Of a stretch of DNA of 64,000 nt, positions 54,301-61,342 are shown piece by piece (within the stretch, counting starts at the first letter, position 1; every line of letters begins with the position of its first letter). Below the pieces are notes generated by a model that ran no database searches, was not told the origin of the DNA, and saw only the letters and a program-made list of their open reading frames with translations. Made by a program: the position numbers and the translations under genes. This DNA is from CAVSUR01 sp963846005 (GTDB taxonomy: Bacteria; Actinomycetota; Actinomycetes; Streptosporangiales; Streptosporangiaceae): assembly GCA_963846005.1 (NCBI GenBank), contig CAWJUH010000007.1:496001-560000 (forward strand). The letters are read 5' to 3'.

Positions 54301-54454
54301 CATCCCACAACCGGTCGATCAGCGTCTCGGCCGGCACGATGGTGCGCGGGGTCAGCAGCAGCATGGCCAGCACGCACCGCACCCGGGCCGGCCCGAGATC
54401 GTGCCGCTGTCCGGCCGACCAGAACTCGACCGGCCCGAGCACCCGGAACTCCAT
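51335..54454 (-). CDS. AfsR-like SARP transcriptional regulator (SARP-NB-ARC-TPR)
   Basis: 1039 residues. OmpR-type winged helix 1-95 (MEFRVLGPVEFWSAGQRHDLG), bacterial transcriptional activation domain 100-245, NB-ARC ATPase with P-loop GMPGVGKTALA at 293-303 and ILDDAAGHDQVRPLLP further on, then a winged-helix linker and about eight TPRs (AKALNNLGKIQLYRGYHRDALECYQQSL and similar) to the C-terminus. AfsR-type proteins activate secondary metabolism, often after Ser/Thr phosphorylation. The ATG at 54454 has GGGAGCG eight bases ahead; a frame to 54625 adds a basic low-complexity stretch. Confidence 0.93.
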   Translation of the reverse strand: MEFRVLGPVEFWSAGQRHDLGPARVRCVLAMLLLTPRTIVPAETLIDRLWDARPPPKARESLSVYVARLRRSLRLATGGGVPLAGRAGGYLLDIKAGLVDLHQFRQLRRHAAALADGGDRGQAAAALREADRLWRGPALAGLGGDWIGRLRHSLEEERRAAIADRAGHELALGRAAGLVAELGELLVQYPLDETLVAHQMTALYRSGRPGDALALYRDTRRRLIDEQGAEPGPELAQLQQRILGHDPGLAGPAAGPRTWPGTLPPAAGFAGRAAELREITGGPGGRGRVTVIEGMPGVGKTALAVHAARLLAARYPDGALYLDLRSHDPARPALGPAEALHQLLRMSGPGARIPDALGERVTLWRARLRQRRAIVILDDAAGHDQVRPLLPTAGPSLMLITTRRRLPGLGDGKPVRLGPLADGDTVALLRQIAGEDRISDLASAAEIARLCGGLPLAIRHAALRLGRDPGLSLAGLVRELTPGRLGGTGTAVPDVLAAIDPSYRALGADQQRFFRVLGGSPCAGVSAHAAAAQGGCTLVEAEKALGILADHHLLDGPRDGQYQFHPLIRGYAAARAAREDPAADQRQAAGRLLDYYLYTADRADRLLHPFRRRRPVPVTQPPAAVPPLGSRADAAGFLEAEWRNILQAAQHAGRHERKRQCADLIHVLAEFVAVEAHWPEAAAAHAMALQACRDLADQAAVAQAALELSVVSQQAGQHAEALPLAEEAAAAFRSLGELQGEAEAIDQMGMAHQRAGRPDEALAHFREAADRFGGAADPRGEAGALSHAGIACWHLARREQALEHLVRALERYQQVGDRRGQAKALNNLGKIQLYRGYHRDALECYQQSLSIFEQIGGAHSQAVLHHNIGTVLHYKGSYEQGLESCQRALDIYRLIGDRPDEADVLNDIGAIYQSAACYDDALARYRSALQIAEEIGDLGQQLIALRRTGDAYRESGQYRASLDQYQAALALARDAGESYEEGKLLEGAAQARLGLRQPEAARIELRRALDIFERLGVPEAAAAQIRIDSIEPAPGLRAG

Positions 54455-54911
54455 GATCACCACGCTCCCGCCGGCGCGGCCGGTGCCCGCCGCGGGCAGC
54501 CGGGGGCAACGCGACGGGCATTCCGCCGCATTAATACCCGCAGGTTTCCGCCGCGAATCACGGAATACCGGGGAAAGGCCGGGGCGCTGCCGTGATAACG
54601 CCGCGGCCGCCGCCCGCGGTGTCATTGCACCGCAAGGTGCAGGGCAACTTTACCTGGCCACCGGCCAGCCATCCGATGCTGCTTGCTTAAGCAGCATTGC
54701 CCGGTCTTTTATGGGCCGGCCCGAAATTAATTAATCATGCTCAGGAATTCGGCCTGCCCGCCTCTGGCCGCATGTGAGCCAGCACCTTAGAAAAGATGTT
54801 AGTCATTATCCGGAAATCCTGCATAGTGCGGCCTTAGGGTGTAGTTTTTCGAGATAAGGAGATCCTGCAGGCTCTGCTCCCTTAGTGTTACCGATGAAGG
54901 GATACAACCCG
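54455..54911. promoter_or_regulatory. Divergent intergenic region with hairpin palindromes
   Basis: Lies between the AfsR-like gene and the small exported-peptide gene. ATGCTGCTT-GCTT-AAGCAGCAT at 54676-54697 is a perfect 9-bp inverted repeat, and TGCACC-GCAA-GGTGCA lies near 54625-54640. The right half is AT-rich, as for promoters. No gene seen in it. Confidence 0.5.
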
Positions 54912-55187
54912 ATGACCACTGACCCCTCGTCCCGGCATGTCCTTATCCGGACTAGCGGCCAGGATTGCGGCTCAGCCGCAAAGGCCGCGGCAAAGGCGGC
55001 CCGGATCTGGGCCGCCGGAGCCATTCTCGTGCTGGCTCCGATCCTCGGCAGTGCCGGCGCGGTTGCGGCACAGTCGCACGCCACCGCTGGTGCCGGGCAG
55101 GCCCGCAGCCACCAGCACGGGCGTGCCGCCGCCGCCGCGCCGCGCCTGCGCGAAATGAACACCCCGCGCAGGCCCTGGCTGTTCTGA
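54912..55187 (+). CDS. Small predicted exported peptide, hypothetical
   Basis: 91 residues from the ATG at 54912 (AAGGGA nine bases ahead; 54894 also possible). A polar N-terminus (TTDPSSRHVLIRTSGQDCG) is followed by a hydrophobic segment IWAAGAILVLAPILGSAGAV and AAQSHA, a plausible signal-peptide cleavage site. That leaves a mature peptide of about 45 residues, basic and ending REMNTPRRPWLF. No family recognised. Divergent from the AfsR-like gene; a strong terminator hairpin follows 40 bases after the stop. Confidence 0.5.
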   Translation: MTTDPSSRHVLIRTSGQDCGSAAKAAAKAARIWAAGAILVLAPILGSAGAVAAQSHATAGAGQARSHQHGRAAAAAPRLREMNTPRRPWLF

Positions 55188-55227
55188 TCCGGGATCCCGG
55201 CACGGCCGCCACTGGCCGGCCCCTGTC

Positions 55228-55264
55228 GTGAAGGCCCCTCAGCCTGCTCATGAGGGGCCTTCAC
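55228..55264. terminator. Strong hairpin, probable bidirectional terminator
   Basis: GTGAAGGCCCCTCA (55228-55241) pairs perfectly with TGAGGGGCCTTCAC (55251-55264) across a 9-base loop. It lies between the convergent exported-peptide gene and DUF397 gene. No long T-run, as is usual in high-GC actinobacteria. Confidence 0.75.
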
Positions 55265-55322
55265 CCTGGGTCCGGCAGCTCTGAGCGCGGGCCGGGACCG
55301 ATGTTGCCGGCCCGCGCTCAGG

Positions 55323-55562
55323 TCATTCCCCGCCGAACTGGTCGAATTCGCCGTTGCGGACTCCGCCGAGGAAGGCCTGCCATTCTCCGGAGGTAAAGCG
55401 GAGAACGGGACCCGCGGAGTCCTTGCTGTCCCGGACGCCGATGGTGCCGTCAGCCAGGCCGGCGACCTCGACGCAATCTCCGTTGGCAAAACTCAGCGAG
55501 CTCTTCATCCACGCTGGCGCCGCCGCTGTTTCCCGGCGGTCGGCTGGTGTTGCCTTTTCCAC
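55323..55562 (-). CDS. DUF397-domain protein
   Basis: 79 residues: WMKSSLSFANGDCVEVAGLADGTIGVRDSKDSAGPVLRFTSGEWQAFLGGVRNGEFD, the standard DUF397 domain. These small proteins are usually encoded beside XRE/DUF5753 regulators and in some cases act as their partners or antagonists. The GTG at 55562 with GAGG ahead is preferred over a TTG at 55580. The XRE gene lies upstream on the same strand across a 335-base gap that contains two palindromes. Confidence 0.88.
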   Translation of the reverse strand: MEKATPADRRETAAAPAWMKSSLSFANGDCVEVAGLADGTIGVRDSKDSAGPVLRFTSGEWQAFLGGVRNGEFDQFGGE

Positions 55563-55605
55563 GTTTCCTACCTCGCTCAATCGCGCATTGGTCAGTTGAG
55601 GTCAG

Positions 55606-55622
55606 TAACACTGGGTAGTGTA
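55606..55622. promoter_or_regulatory. Palindrome TAACACT-N3-TAGTGTA before the DUF397 gene
   Basis: An imperfect copy of the 19-bp palindrome 70-90 bases further upstream. The two share TAACACT...TAGTGT. It lies 44-60 bases before the DUF397 start, a typical repressor position. Confidence 0.5.
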
Positions 55623-55691
55623 GCGATCACTCGAAGTTCCCGGAAGTGACTCCGATAAACTACGCTGACATTTGGGATGCAAAATCACGAG

Positions 55692-55710
55692 ATAACACTA
55701 CTAGTGTTAT
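55692..55710. promoter_or_regulatory. Perfect 19-bp palindrome upstream of the DUF397 gene
   Basis: ATAACACTACTAGTGTTAT: 9-bp arms around a single C. With the weaker copy at 55606-55622 it forms a two-site candidate operator in the region between the XRE gene and the DUF397 gene. Binding by the XRE/DUF5753 protein encoded next door is inferred. The remaining bases of 55563-55897 hold no gene. Confidence 0.6.
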
Positions 55711-55897
55711 TGATCATTAGAGTGCTCAGCGAGAAGGAAGTCGCCGATCGTTCCGGCTTCTCGCACTGATCGTCCGCAACGTCAATCAGACCGCCGGAAA
55801 TGGTGTTCTGAACGGCACTGACCGGTAATAGACCGGTGTGCGGCCGGCCCGGTGCCGCCGCAGCGGCCGGGTCGGCAGGGATCAGGCCGGGCGGGCG

Positions 55898-56788
55898 TCA
55901 GGGCAATGAGGCACTGCCGGGCCGGTACCGCCGGGCCGCCTGCACGATGAGATCCCTGGAGGCTCCCGGGTCCAGCGACGATTCGGCCAGCATCTGCAAT
56001 ACGATGCGATGCAGGAAAGTTTCCCGTTCGGTTTCCACCGAGAACCTGGTCCGCAATTGCTCGGCGCTGACCACGTCATGCAGCAGGGCATTATGGTCAG
56101 GCCCGAAGCCGAATATCACAAATGACTCGCCGAGCACGGCATGCTGAGCTTCGAGGGGGAGCACCCGCAAGGTCAGGCCGGGCCGGTCGGCGTCCCGGGC
56201 CAGGCGTTCCATCTGCTCGTGCATGACCGAGTCGTCGCCGACCCGGCGCCGCAGCACCGACTCGTCGAGCACGACCGACATCCTGGGCCCGGCTGAGCGG
56301 TCCAGCAGCTGCTGGCGCCGCATCCGCACCCGGACCAGGCGGTCGATCATGCCCGGCGGCACCGGCTCCACCCGGCTGTAACTGCTGATGATGCGCCGTG
56401 CGTAGGCTTCGGTCTGCAGCAGCCCGGGCACCGCGCTGACGTGCCAGATGTCGATCGAGCTCGCCTCGTGCTCCAGGCCGATGAACTGCTGGTAGTCGGC
56501 GGGCAGGCTATCGCCGTATTCCTCCCACCAGCCCTTCTGCGCTGCGCTCTCGGCCAGCTCCAGCAGCAGCGCCCGGCGCGCGCCGGTCACCTGGTAGTAG
56601 TCGAGCAGCCGGGCCACCTCCCGGGGATGTAACCCGGTCCTGGCCCGCTCGTACCTGCTGATCTTGGAGGGTGACCACTTCAGCGCGGCGGCTACGGCGT
56701 CGCCGCTCTTGCCCTTGCTTTCCCTGATCTCCCGCAACTCTGCGGCCAGCCGGAGCCGCCGCACCGTGGGGCTTTCTGGCACGGTCAC
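55898..56788 (-). CDS. XRE-family helix-turn-helix regulator with DUF5753
   Basis: 296 residues from GTG. XRE helix-turn-helix at about 14-67 (AAELREIRESKGKSGDAVAAALKWSPSKISRYERARTGL), then DUF5753 from about 105 (SSIDIWHVSAVPGLLQTEAYARRIISS; VVLDESVLRRRVG; FVIFGFGPDHNALLHDVVSAEQLRTRFSVETERE). This group regulates development and secondary metabolism together with DUF397 proteins. Its gene is upstream of the DUF397 gene. Confidence 0.93.
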   Translation of the reverse strand: MTVPESPTVRRLRLAAELREIRESKGKSGDAVAAALKWSPSKISRYERARTGLHPREVARLLDYYQVTGARRALLLELAESAAQKGWWEEYGDSLPADYQQFIGLEHEASSIDIWHVSAVPGLLQTEAYARRIISSYSRVEPVPPGMIDRLVRVRMRRQQLLDRSAGPRMSVVLDESVLRRRVGDDSVMHEQMERLARDADRPGLTLRVLPLEAQHAVLGESFVIFGFGPDHNALLHDVVSAEQLRTRFSVETERETFLHRIVLQMLAESSLDPGASRDLIVQAARRYRPGSASLP

Positions 56789-57134
56789 CGGCCGCCATCC
56801 TCTCCGCGCTGCGGGAACGGCCCGAGTCGTCAGTGACCTCCATATTATCGGAAATGGCCGTGAAACTTTTCGCCGGGGCGGCCGATCGCGTGCGCCGCCG
56901 GTCCGTGGCCGCCCCGGCCTAATCTGCGCTCTGTGGTACTGCCGTGATAAGCGGGGCTGCCCAGGCAGGCGAATATCAAGCGGGCGGCTGGGATTGTGGC
57001 GCGTGGTGAGGGCGCCGGCCGCGGGACGCCTGCGGCGGGCCGCGCCGCCCGCCGGGAAATCATGCAGGCAAATTCAGCATGCGCACCGTAAATGGGCAGC
57101 GCCGGCCTGCCGCTCGCGATGGTGCGGCAATTAT
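56789..57134. other. No gene seen
   Basis: About 345 GC-rich bases between the XRE start and the small exported peptide gene. Short frames only, without ribosome-binding sites. The XRE promoter should lie at the left end. Confidence 0.35.
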
Positions 57135-57287
57135 TCAGGTGTGCCGGTAAACGTTTGGTGCTGCTACGACGTGGGTGCGGACGGCCGTCGCCTGCCCCGC
57201 CGCCGCCAATTCCGCTGCCGGTAGCGCGGCGGCGGCCGCGCCGAAGGCGAGGATAACGGGAATGAGGATGGCTCGCCTGATGCGCAT
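57135..57287 (-). CDS. Tiny predicted secreted peptide (50 aa)
   Basis: Starts ATG with AGGAGG six bases upstream. Text: MRIRRAILIPVILAFGAAAA then ALPAAELAAAG, a basic n-region, hydrophobic core and Ala-rich cleavage zone. The mature end is only about 20 residues (QATAVRTHVVAAPNVYRHT). The good ribosome-binding site and classical signal peptide support it despite its length. It is divergent from the LAL regulator. No family recognised. Confidence 0.55.
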   Translation of the reverse strand: MRIRRAILIPVILAFGAAAAALPAAELAAAGQATAVRTHVVAAPNVYRHT

Positions 57288-57630
57288 GGGTTCCTCCTGG
57301 TCACGACCAGTTCAGCGGGCTGTAGGCGGACGCTGCCGCGGGCCGCAGCAATTTCTGCCCACACCAGGTAATGTCCCTTGTCTGACGGGTTTTTTAACCA
57401 TCTAGTGGCGACTAAAATGTGCTGTGGATCTAGCCGTGTATTATCAGGGAGAGTTCGCCTGCGAATGTCAGGAAAGCAAAGGGAGAATAATGTTGCGCAA
57501 GTCGTGGTGAAACTTGCTCCGCAAGAAACTTGACGTCAGTCCCGGTGGTTACCGATGGTAATGACCGAGGCGGAATATCGCCCTTATTGGGCGCCTTGTT
57601 GACTAATTGTGACGGTAGTAGAGTTCGCCC
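57288..57630. promoter_or_regulatory. AT-rich divergent promoter region
   Basis: Between the tiny secreted peptide and the LuxR gene. 57370-57600 is markedly more AT-rich than the surroundings and contains GGTTTTTTAACC near 57388, an inverted repeat with a T-run that could be a terminator or operator. No gene seen. Confidence 0.4.
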
Positions 57631-60471
57631 ATGTCCATCGCGCGCCCAGCCGACATGCTGTTCGGCCGGGACCGGGAAATCGCGATGCTGTCCGAACTCA
57701 CCGCCGCCTTGGCGCAGGGCCGCGGCGGCGCGGTACTCATCGAGGGCGAGCCGGGCATCGGGAAATCCGCCTTAGCGCGCACCATCCTGGCGGGAGAGAC
57801 CGGCGACGGCTGCGCGGTGTTCTGGGGCGCAGGCGATGAACTCGGCCAGGAACTACCGCTACTGCCCATGCTGGAGGCGCTGCGGGTGCGCGACCCCGCC
57901 GCCAGCCCGGCCCCGCGGCGGGCCGCGATCGTGCGCCTCCTGCGCGGCGAGAGTCCGGCCGGCCGGGGCCTGGACTTGCCGGCCGCCGTGGCCGAGCAAC
58001 TGCTGGCGCTGGTGACCGAGCAGTGCCAGCAGCGGCCGGTCATCCTGGTCATTGATGATCTTCAGTGGGCTGACCGGGCCACCCTCACGCTATGGGGGAG
58101 GCTGGCGCGGGCCCTGCCCGGGCTGCCGCTGCTGCTGGCCGGGACGATGCGCCCGGTGCCCCAGCGAGACGAGCTGCTGGCCTTGCAGCGGGCCGTGGGC
58201 GAAGCGAGCCGGATCCAGCTCACCGGGCTGCCCGCGGCCGCCGCCGCCGAGCTGGTTGCGGCCGCGGCCGGCGGCCGTCCCGGCGAGAAGCTGTCCCGGC
58301 TGGCCGAAGGCGCCGCGGGCAACCCGCTGTATCTCACCGAGCTGGTTGCGGCCCTGGCCCGCAGCGGCAGCCTGAGGGTGACCGGCGGCACCGCGGAACT
58401 GACCGGCGGGGCCGCGCCCGGCTCGCTGCCGGCCGCCATCGCCGACCGGCTCGGGTTCGTGTCCGGTGCGGCCCGGCTGGTGCTGCGGGCGGCGGCGCTG
58501 CTGGGCGTGGACTTCGCGGTTGGCGACCTGGCCGTCGTGCTGCACCGCAGCGTGCCGGACCTGCTCCCGGCCGCCGGCGAGGCGCTGGCGGGCGGGGTGC
58601 TGGCCGAGTCCGGCGGCCGCCTGCGGTTCCGGCACCCGCTGATCCGCGCGGCGCTGTACGACGAGATGCCGGTCCCGCTGCGCGGAGCCTGGCACCGGGA
58701 TGCCGCGCGGGCCTTAGCCGAGGCGGGTGCTCCGGCCGACCGGGTGGCCCGGCAGCTGGCGCTCGCCGTGCCCGGGCCCGGCAGCACGGCCGAGCCGATG
58801 GATGAGTGGACGGTGACCTGGCTGTCGGGCAGTGCAGACTCCCTGATCGGGCAGGCTCCGAAGGTGGCGGCCGCGCTCTTGCGCCAGGCCGTGGCCTGGG
58901 CGCCGGCCGGCCCGGGCGAGCGCGATTTCCTGCTGAGCAGGCTGGCGGACGCCCTCTACCGGACCGGTGACCGGGCCGAGGCCGAGCTGGTGGCGAACCA
59001 GGCCCTGGCCCGGGCCGCCGACCCGGATCTGCTGGTCGACCTGTACTGGACGCTGGCCCAGTGCCGGATGGGCGTCAGCCGCGCCGCCGAATCCCTCGCC
59101 ACCTTGGACCAGGCCATGGCGTCCCCGGGCATCTCGGCCCGGCACCGGGCCCGGCTGCTGGTGCTCGCGGCCCGGATGCACGCCCACCTCGGCGCGGTCG
59201 ACAAGGCCGGCCGGGTGGCCCGCGCCGCGCTGGCGGAGGCCACCGCGGCGCGCGACAGCTGGGCGATGGGCTGGGCCCTGCACGTGCTGACCATCATGAC
59301 CGCGGTGCAGGGCCGGCAGGAGGATGCGCTGCCGCTGTTCGAACGGGCGCTGGCGGTGACCCGGGCCGACCCGGCGCTCACCGACCTGCGGCTGCTGCTG
59401 CAGGTCAACCAGGCCCTGACCCTCGGCCGCCTGGACCGCTATACCGAGGCCGTCGCCGCCGCCCGGCAGGCGCGTGATCTCGCCGACCAGCTCGGCACGG
59501 TACTCCGGCTGGCGCAGGCGCGCGGCGCCCTCCGCCAGCTCCTGTTCGACACCGGGCAGTGGGACGAGGTGCTGGCGGAGGACGCAGCGCCGCACGAGCA
59601 GCTTGAGGAAGCCGCCGCGATCTGCGCCGATCTCGGCATCGCCGCGGTGATCGCCTTCCACCGCGGCGAGACCGCAATGGCGCGCAGCCTGCTCGCCGCC
59701 GCCGATCCGGTCGCCGAACGGATCGGGGCCCGGCTGGTCGGCCCGCTCGCCCTGGCCCGCAGCCTGGACTGCGAGCAGGCCGGCGAGTCCGGCGAGGCGC
59801 TCGCGGTGCTCACCGCCGGATTCGCCGGCCAGTCCGAGGAACGGGAAGAGACCGAGTACCTGCTGGCGGATGCCGCACGGCTCGCCGTGCAGACCGGCGA
59901 CCGGAACGCCGCGCGGGCGCTGGCCGGGGAAGCGGCGCAGCTGGCCGCCGGATCGCAGATCCCGCACCGGCTGGCCAACGCGCGGTACTGCCGCGGCCTG
60001 CTCGCGGGCGATCCCGGGCTGCTGCTGGCCGCCGCGGAGAGCTACGGGGCGGCCAGCTGGCCGCTGCTCCAGGCCGGGGCGCTGGAGGCGGCCGCCGAGC
60101 GCCTGGTCGACGGCGGCGACCGCCCGCAGGCGCGGGCCGCGTTCACCCGCGCGGCCGGGCTCTACACCGCGCTGGGCGCGGCGGCCGACCTGGCCCGGCT
60201 GCGGACCAGGTTCCACGGGCACGGCATCCGGCTCGGCCCCCATGCCCGGCACCGGCAGGCCCGCAGCGGATGGGACAGCCTCACGCCGACCGAGGTGAGG
60301 GTCGCTGCCCTGGTGCAGGAGGGCCTGTCCAACCCGGACATCGCCGCCCGGCTCTTCTTGTCCCGGCGGACCGTGGCGACCCACGTCTCGCACATCCTGA
60401 AGAAGCTCGACGTCCGCTCCCGGACCGACATTGCCCGTGAGTCCGCCCTGCGGACCGTCACGCCCCCGTGA
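57631..60471 (+). CDS. LAL-family LuxR regulator (ATPase plus LuxR helix-turn-helix)
   Basis: 946 residues. AAA ATPase with P-loop GEPGIGKSALA near 38-48 and Walker B VILVIDDLQWADRATL near 138; a long TPR-like helical middle (NQALTLGRLDRYTEAVAAARQARDLADQLG); C-terminal LuxR/GerE domain LTPTEVRVAALVQEGLSNPDIAARLFLSRRTVATHVSHILKKLDVRSRTDIARE. LAL proteins are large activators of secondary metabolism or sugar-use genes. Followed by a convergent HATPase gene. Confidence 0.93.
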   Translation: MSIARPADMLFGRDREIAMLSELTAALAQGRGGAVLIEGEPGIGKSALARTILAGETGDGCAVFWGAGDELGQELPLLPMLEALRVRDPAASPAPRRAAIVRLLRGESPAGRGLDLPAAVAEQLLALVTEQCQQRPVILVIDDLQWADRATLTLWGRLARALPGLPLLLAGTMRPVPQRDELLALQRAVGEASRIQLTGLPAAAAAELVAAAAGGRPGEKLSRLAEGAAGNPLYLTELVAALARSGSLRVTGGTAELTGGAAPGSLPAAIADRLGFVSGAARLVLRAAALLGVDFAVGDLAVVLHRSVPDLLPAAGEALAGGVLAESGGRLRFRHPLIRAALYDEMPVPLRGAWHRDAARALAEAGAPADRVARQLALAVPGPGSTAEPMDEWTVTWLSGSADSLIGQAPKVAAALLRQAVAWAPAGPGERDFLLSRLADALYRTGDRAEAELVANQALARAADPDLLVDLYWTLAQCRMGVSRAAESLATLDQAMASPGISARHRARLLVLAARMHAHLGAVDKAGRVARAALAEATAARDSWAMGWALHVLTIMTAVQGRQEDALPLFERALAVTRADPALTDLRLLLQVNQALTLGRLDRYTEAVAAARQARDLADQLGTVLRLAQARGALRQLLFDTGQWDEVLAEDAAPHEQLEEAAAICADLGIAAVIAFHRGETAMARSLLAAADPVAERIGARLVGPLALARSLDCEQAGESGEALAVLTAGFAGQSEEREETEYLLADAARLAVQTGDRNAARALAGEAAQLAAGSQIPHRLANARYCRGLLAGDPGLLLAAAESYGAASWPLLQAGALEAAAERLVDGGDRPQARAAFTRAAGLYTALGAAADLARLRTRFHGHGIRLGPHARHRQARSGWDSLTPTEVRVAALVQEGLSNPDIAARLFLSRRTVATHVSHILKKLDVRSRTDIARESALRTVTPP

Positions 60472-60491
60472 GCCCGAGCCGCGCCGCCTGC

Positions 60492-60909
60492 TTACATCCG
60501 GGCCGCGAACGCGAGCATGAAGTAGACCGCCTTGCCCGTCCGGGTCCGGTACGAGCCCCAGTCACTGGCCAGCGTGGCCACCAGCATCAGGCCCCGGCCG
60601 GCCTCTCGCGTCGGGGGATGCTTCCACCAGCACCGGCGCGGCGCGCGAGCTGTCGTGCACGGCCACGCGTAAGTGATCACTGACGCAGCTGACCGTCAGC
60701 GCCACCGGGCCGCCCGCGCCGTGCACGACGGCATTGCTCACCAGCTCGCTGGTGAGCAGGACCGCCACGTCGGCGTCGACCGGGATCTGCCAGGCGCGGA
60801 GCACGGCCTCGATCCGGCTGCGGGCCTGCCCGGCTGCGGCCGGCCCCGGGTCCAGCGACAGGTGCAGCGGGCGTTGCGCCGTTGCGCGGGCCGCATTCAT
60901 GGCGTGCAT
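60492..60909 (-). pseudogene. Anti-sigma-type HATPase (Ser/Thr kinase-like), frameshifted
   Basis: N-terminal frame: LHLSLDPGPAAAGQARSRIEAVLRAWQIPVDADVAVLLTSELVSNAVVHGAG with N-box ELVSNAVVHG, then LRVAVHDSSRAAPVLVEASPDA. An extra base (60606) then shifts it; the other frame resumes EAGRGLMLVATLASDWGSYRTRTGKAVYF with the G-box. Removing one base restores a ~139-residue HATPase_c_2 protein like the RsbW-related family. A shared 39-bp element lies 117 bases upstream of the start. Sequencing error cannot be excluded. Confidence 0.83.
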
Positions 60910-61025
60910 CCGAATCCTCACCTGGCCGCCGGGGCGTGCCCCGGAAGGCGCAGCTCACGCGGGCTTTCCGCTCAGCAGGCCAGCCGGAGCGGCACGATGT
61001 GTGCCGTTTTCATGACAAATACTTA

Positions 61026-61064
61026 TGCAAGTTGCACGGCAAGACATCGGTCAGCTGACGGACC
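61026..61064 (-). promoter_or_regulatory. 39-bp element upstream of the HATPase gene
   Basis: Reverse complement of 47885-47923 at 37 of 39 positions, in the same orientation relative to its downstream gene. It contains GTCAGCTGAC and TGCAASTTGCA (S = G or C; the centre base is inverted between the two copies). Probably a shared regulatory site. Confidence 0.6.
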
Positions 61065-61153
61065 TTGCGCCCGCGGGAGGACGACGCGAGGATTACCTGC
61101 TGGTCCGGCGCGCGGCAGCCGCAGCGAAGGAGAGGCGTGAAGACGGTAGTGAC

Positions 61154-61300
61154 CAGCGTTGCGACCGCGGCCGCATCGGGCCGGGCCTGCGGGCGGACCT
61201 GCTGCCGGTCGACGGCGACCCGCTGGCCGACATCCGCGCGACCCGCGCGATCCGCCGCATCTGGATCGGCGGGAGCGAGCGCGAGCCCGCCGCCGGCTAG
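61154..61300 (+). pseudogene. C-terminal remnant of an amidohydrolase
   Basis: The text DRGRIGPGLRADLLPVDGDP then LADIRATRAIRRIWIGG is the C-terminal composite-domain signature of imidazolonepropionase-type amidohydrolases, where ADLxxVDGDP is diagnostic. No metal-binding HxH or barrel precedes it: the text back to 61025 is not amidohydrolase-like and includes the 39-bp element. Apart from these, 60910-61342 holds no gene. Confidence 0.65.
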
Positions 61301-61342
61301 GCCGAGGTCCCCGGGGCCAGGGCCCCGGGGACACGCCGGCTG

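Noticed and set aside
49877..54595. A 1572-codon open frame on the plus strand
   Set aside because: It is the antisense shadow of the NO synthase and AfsR-like genes; composition is Arg/Pro/Gln-rich with no domain, whereas the minus-strand proteins have intact motifs.
58714..60393. A 559-codon minus-strand frame
   Set aside because: Antisense of the LAL-LuxR gene, whose ATPase and GerE motifs are intact.
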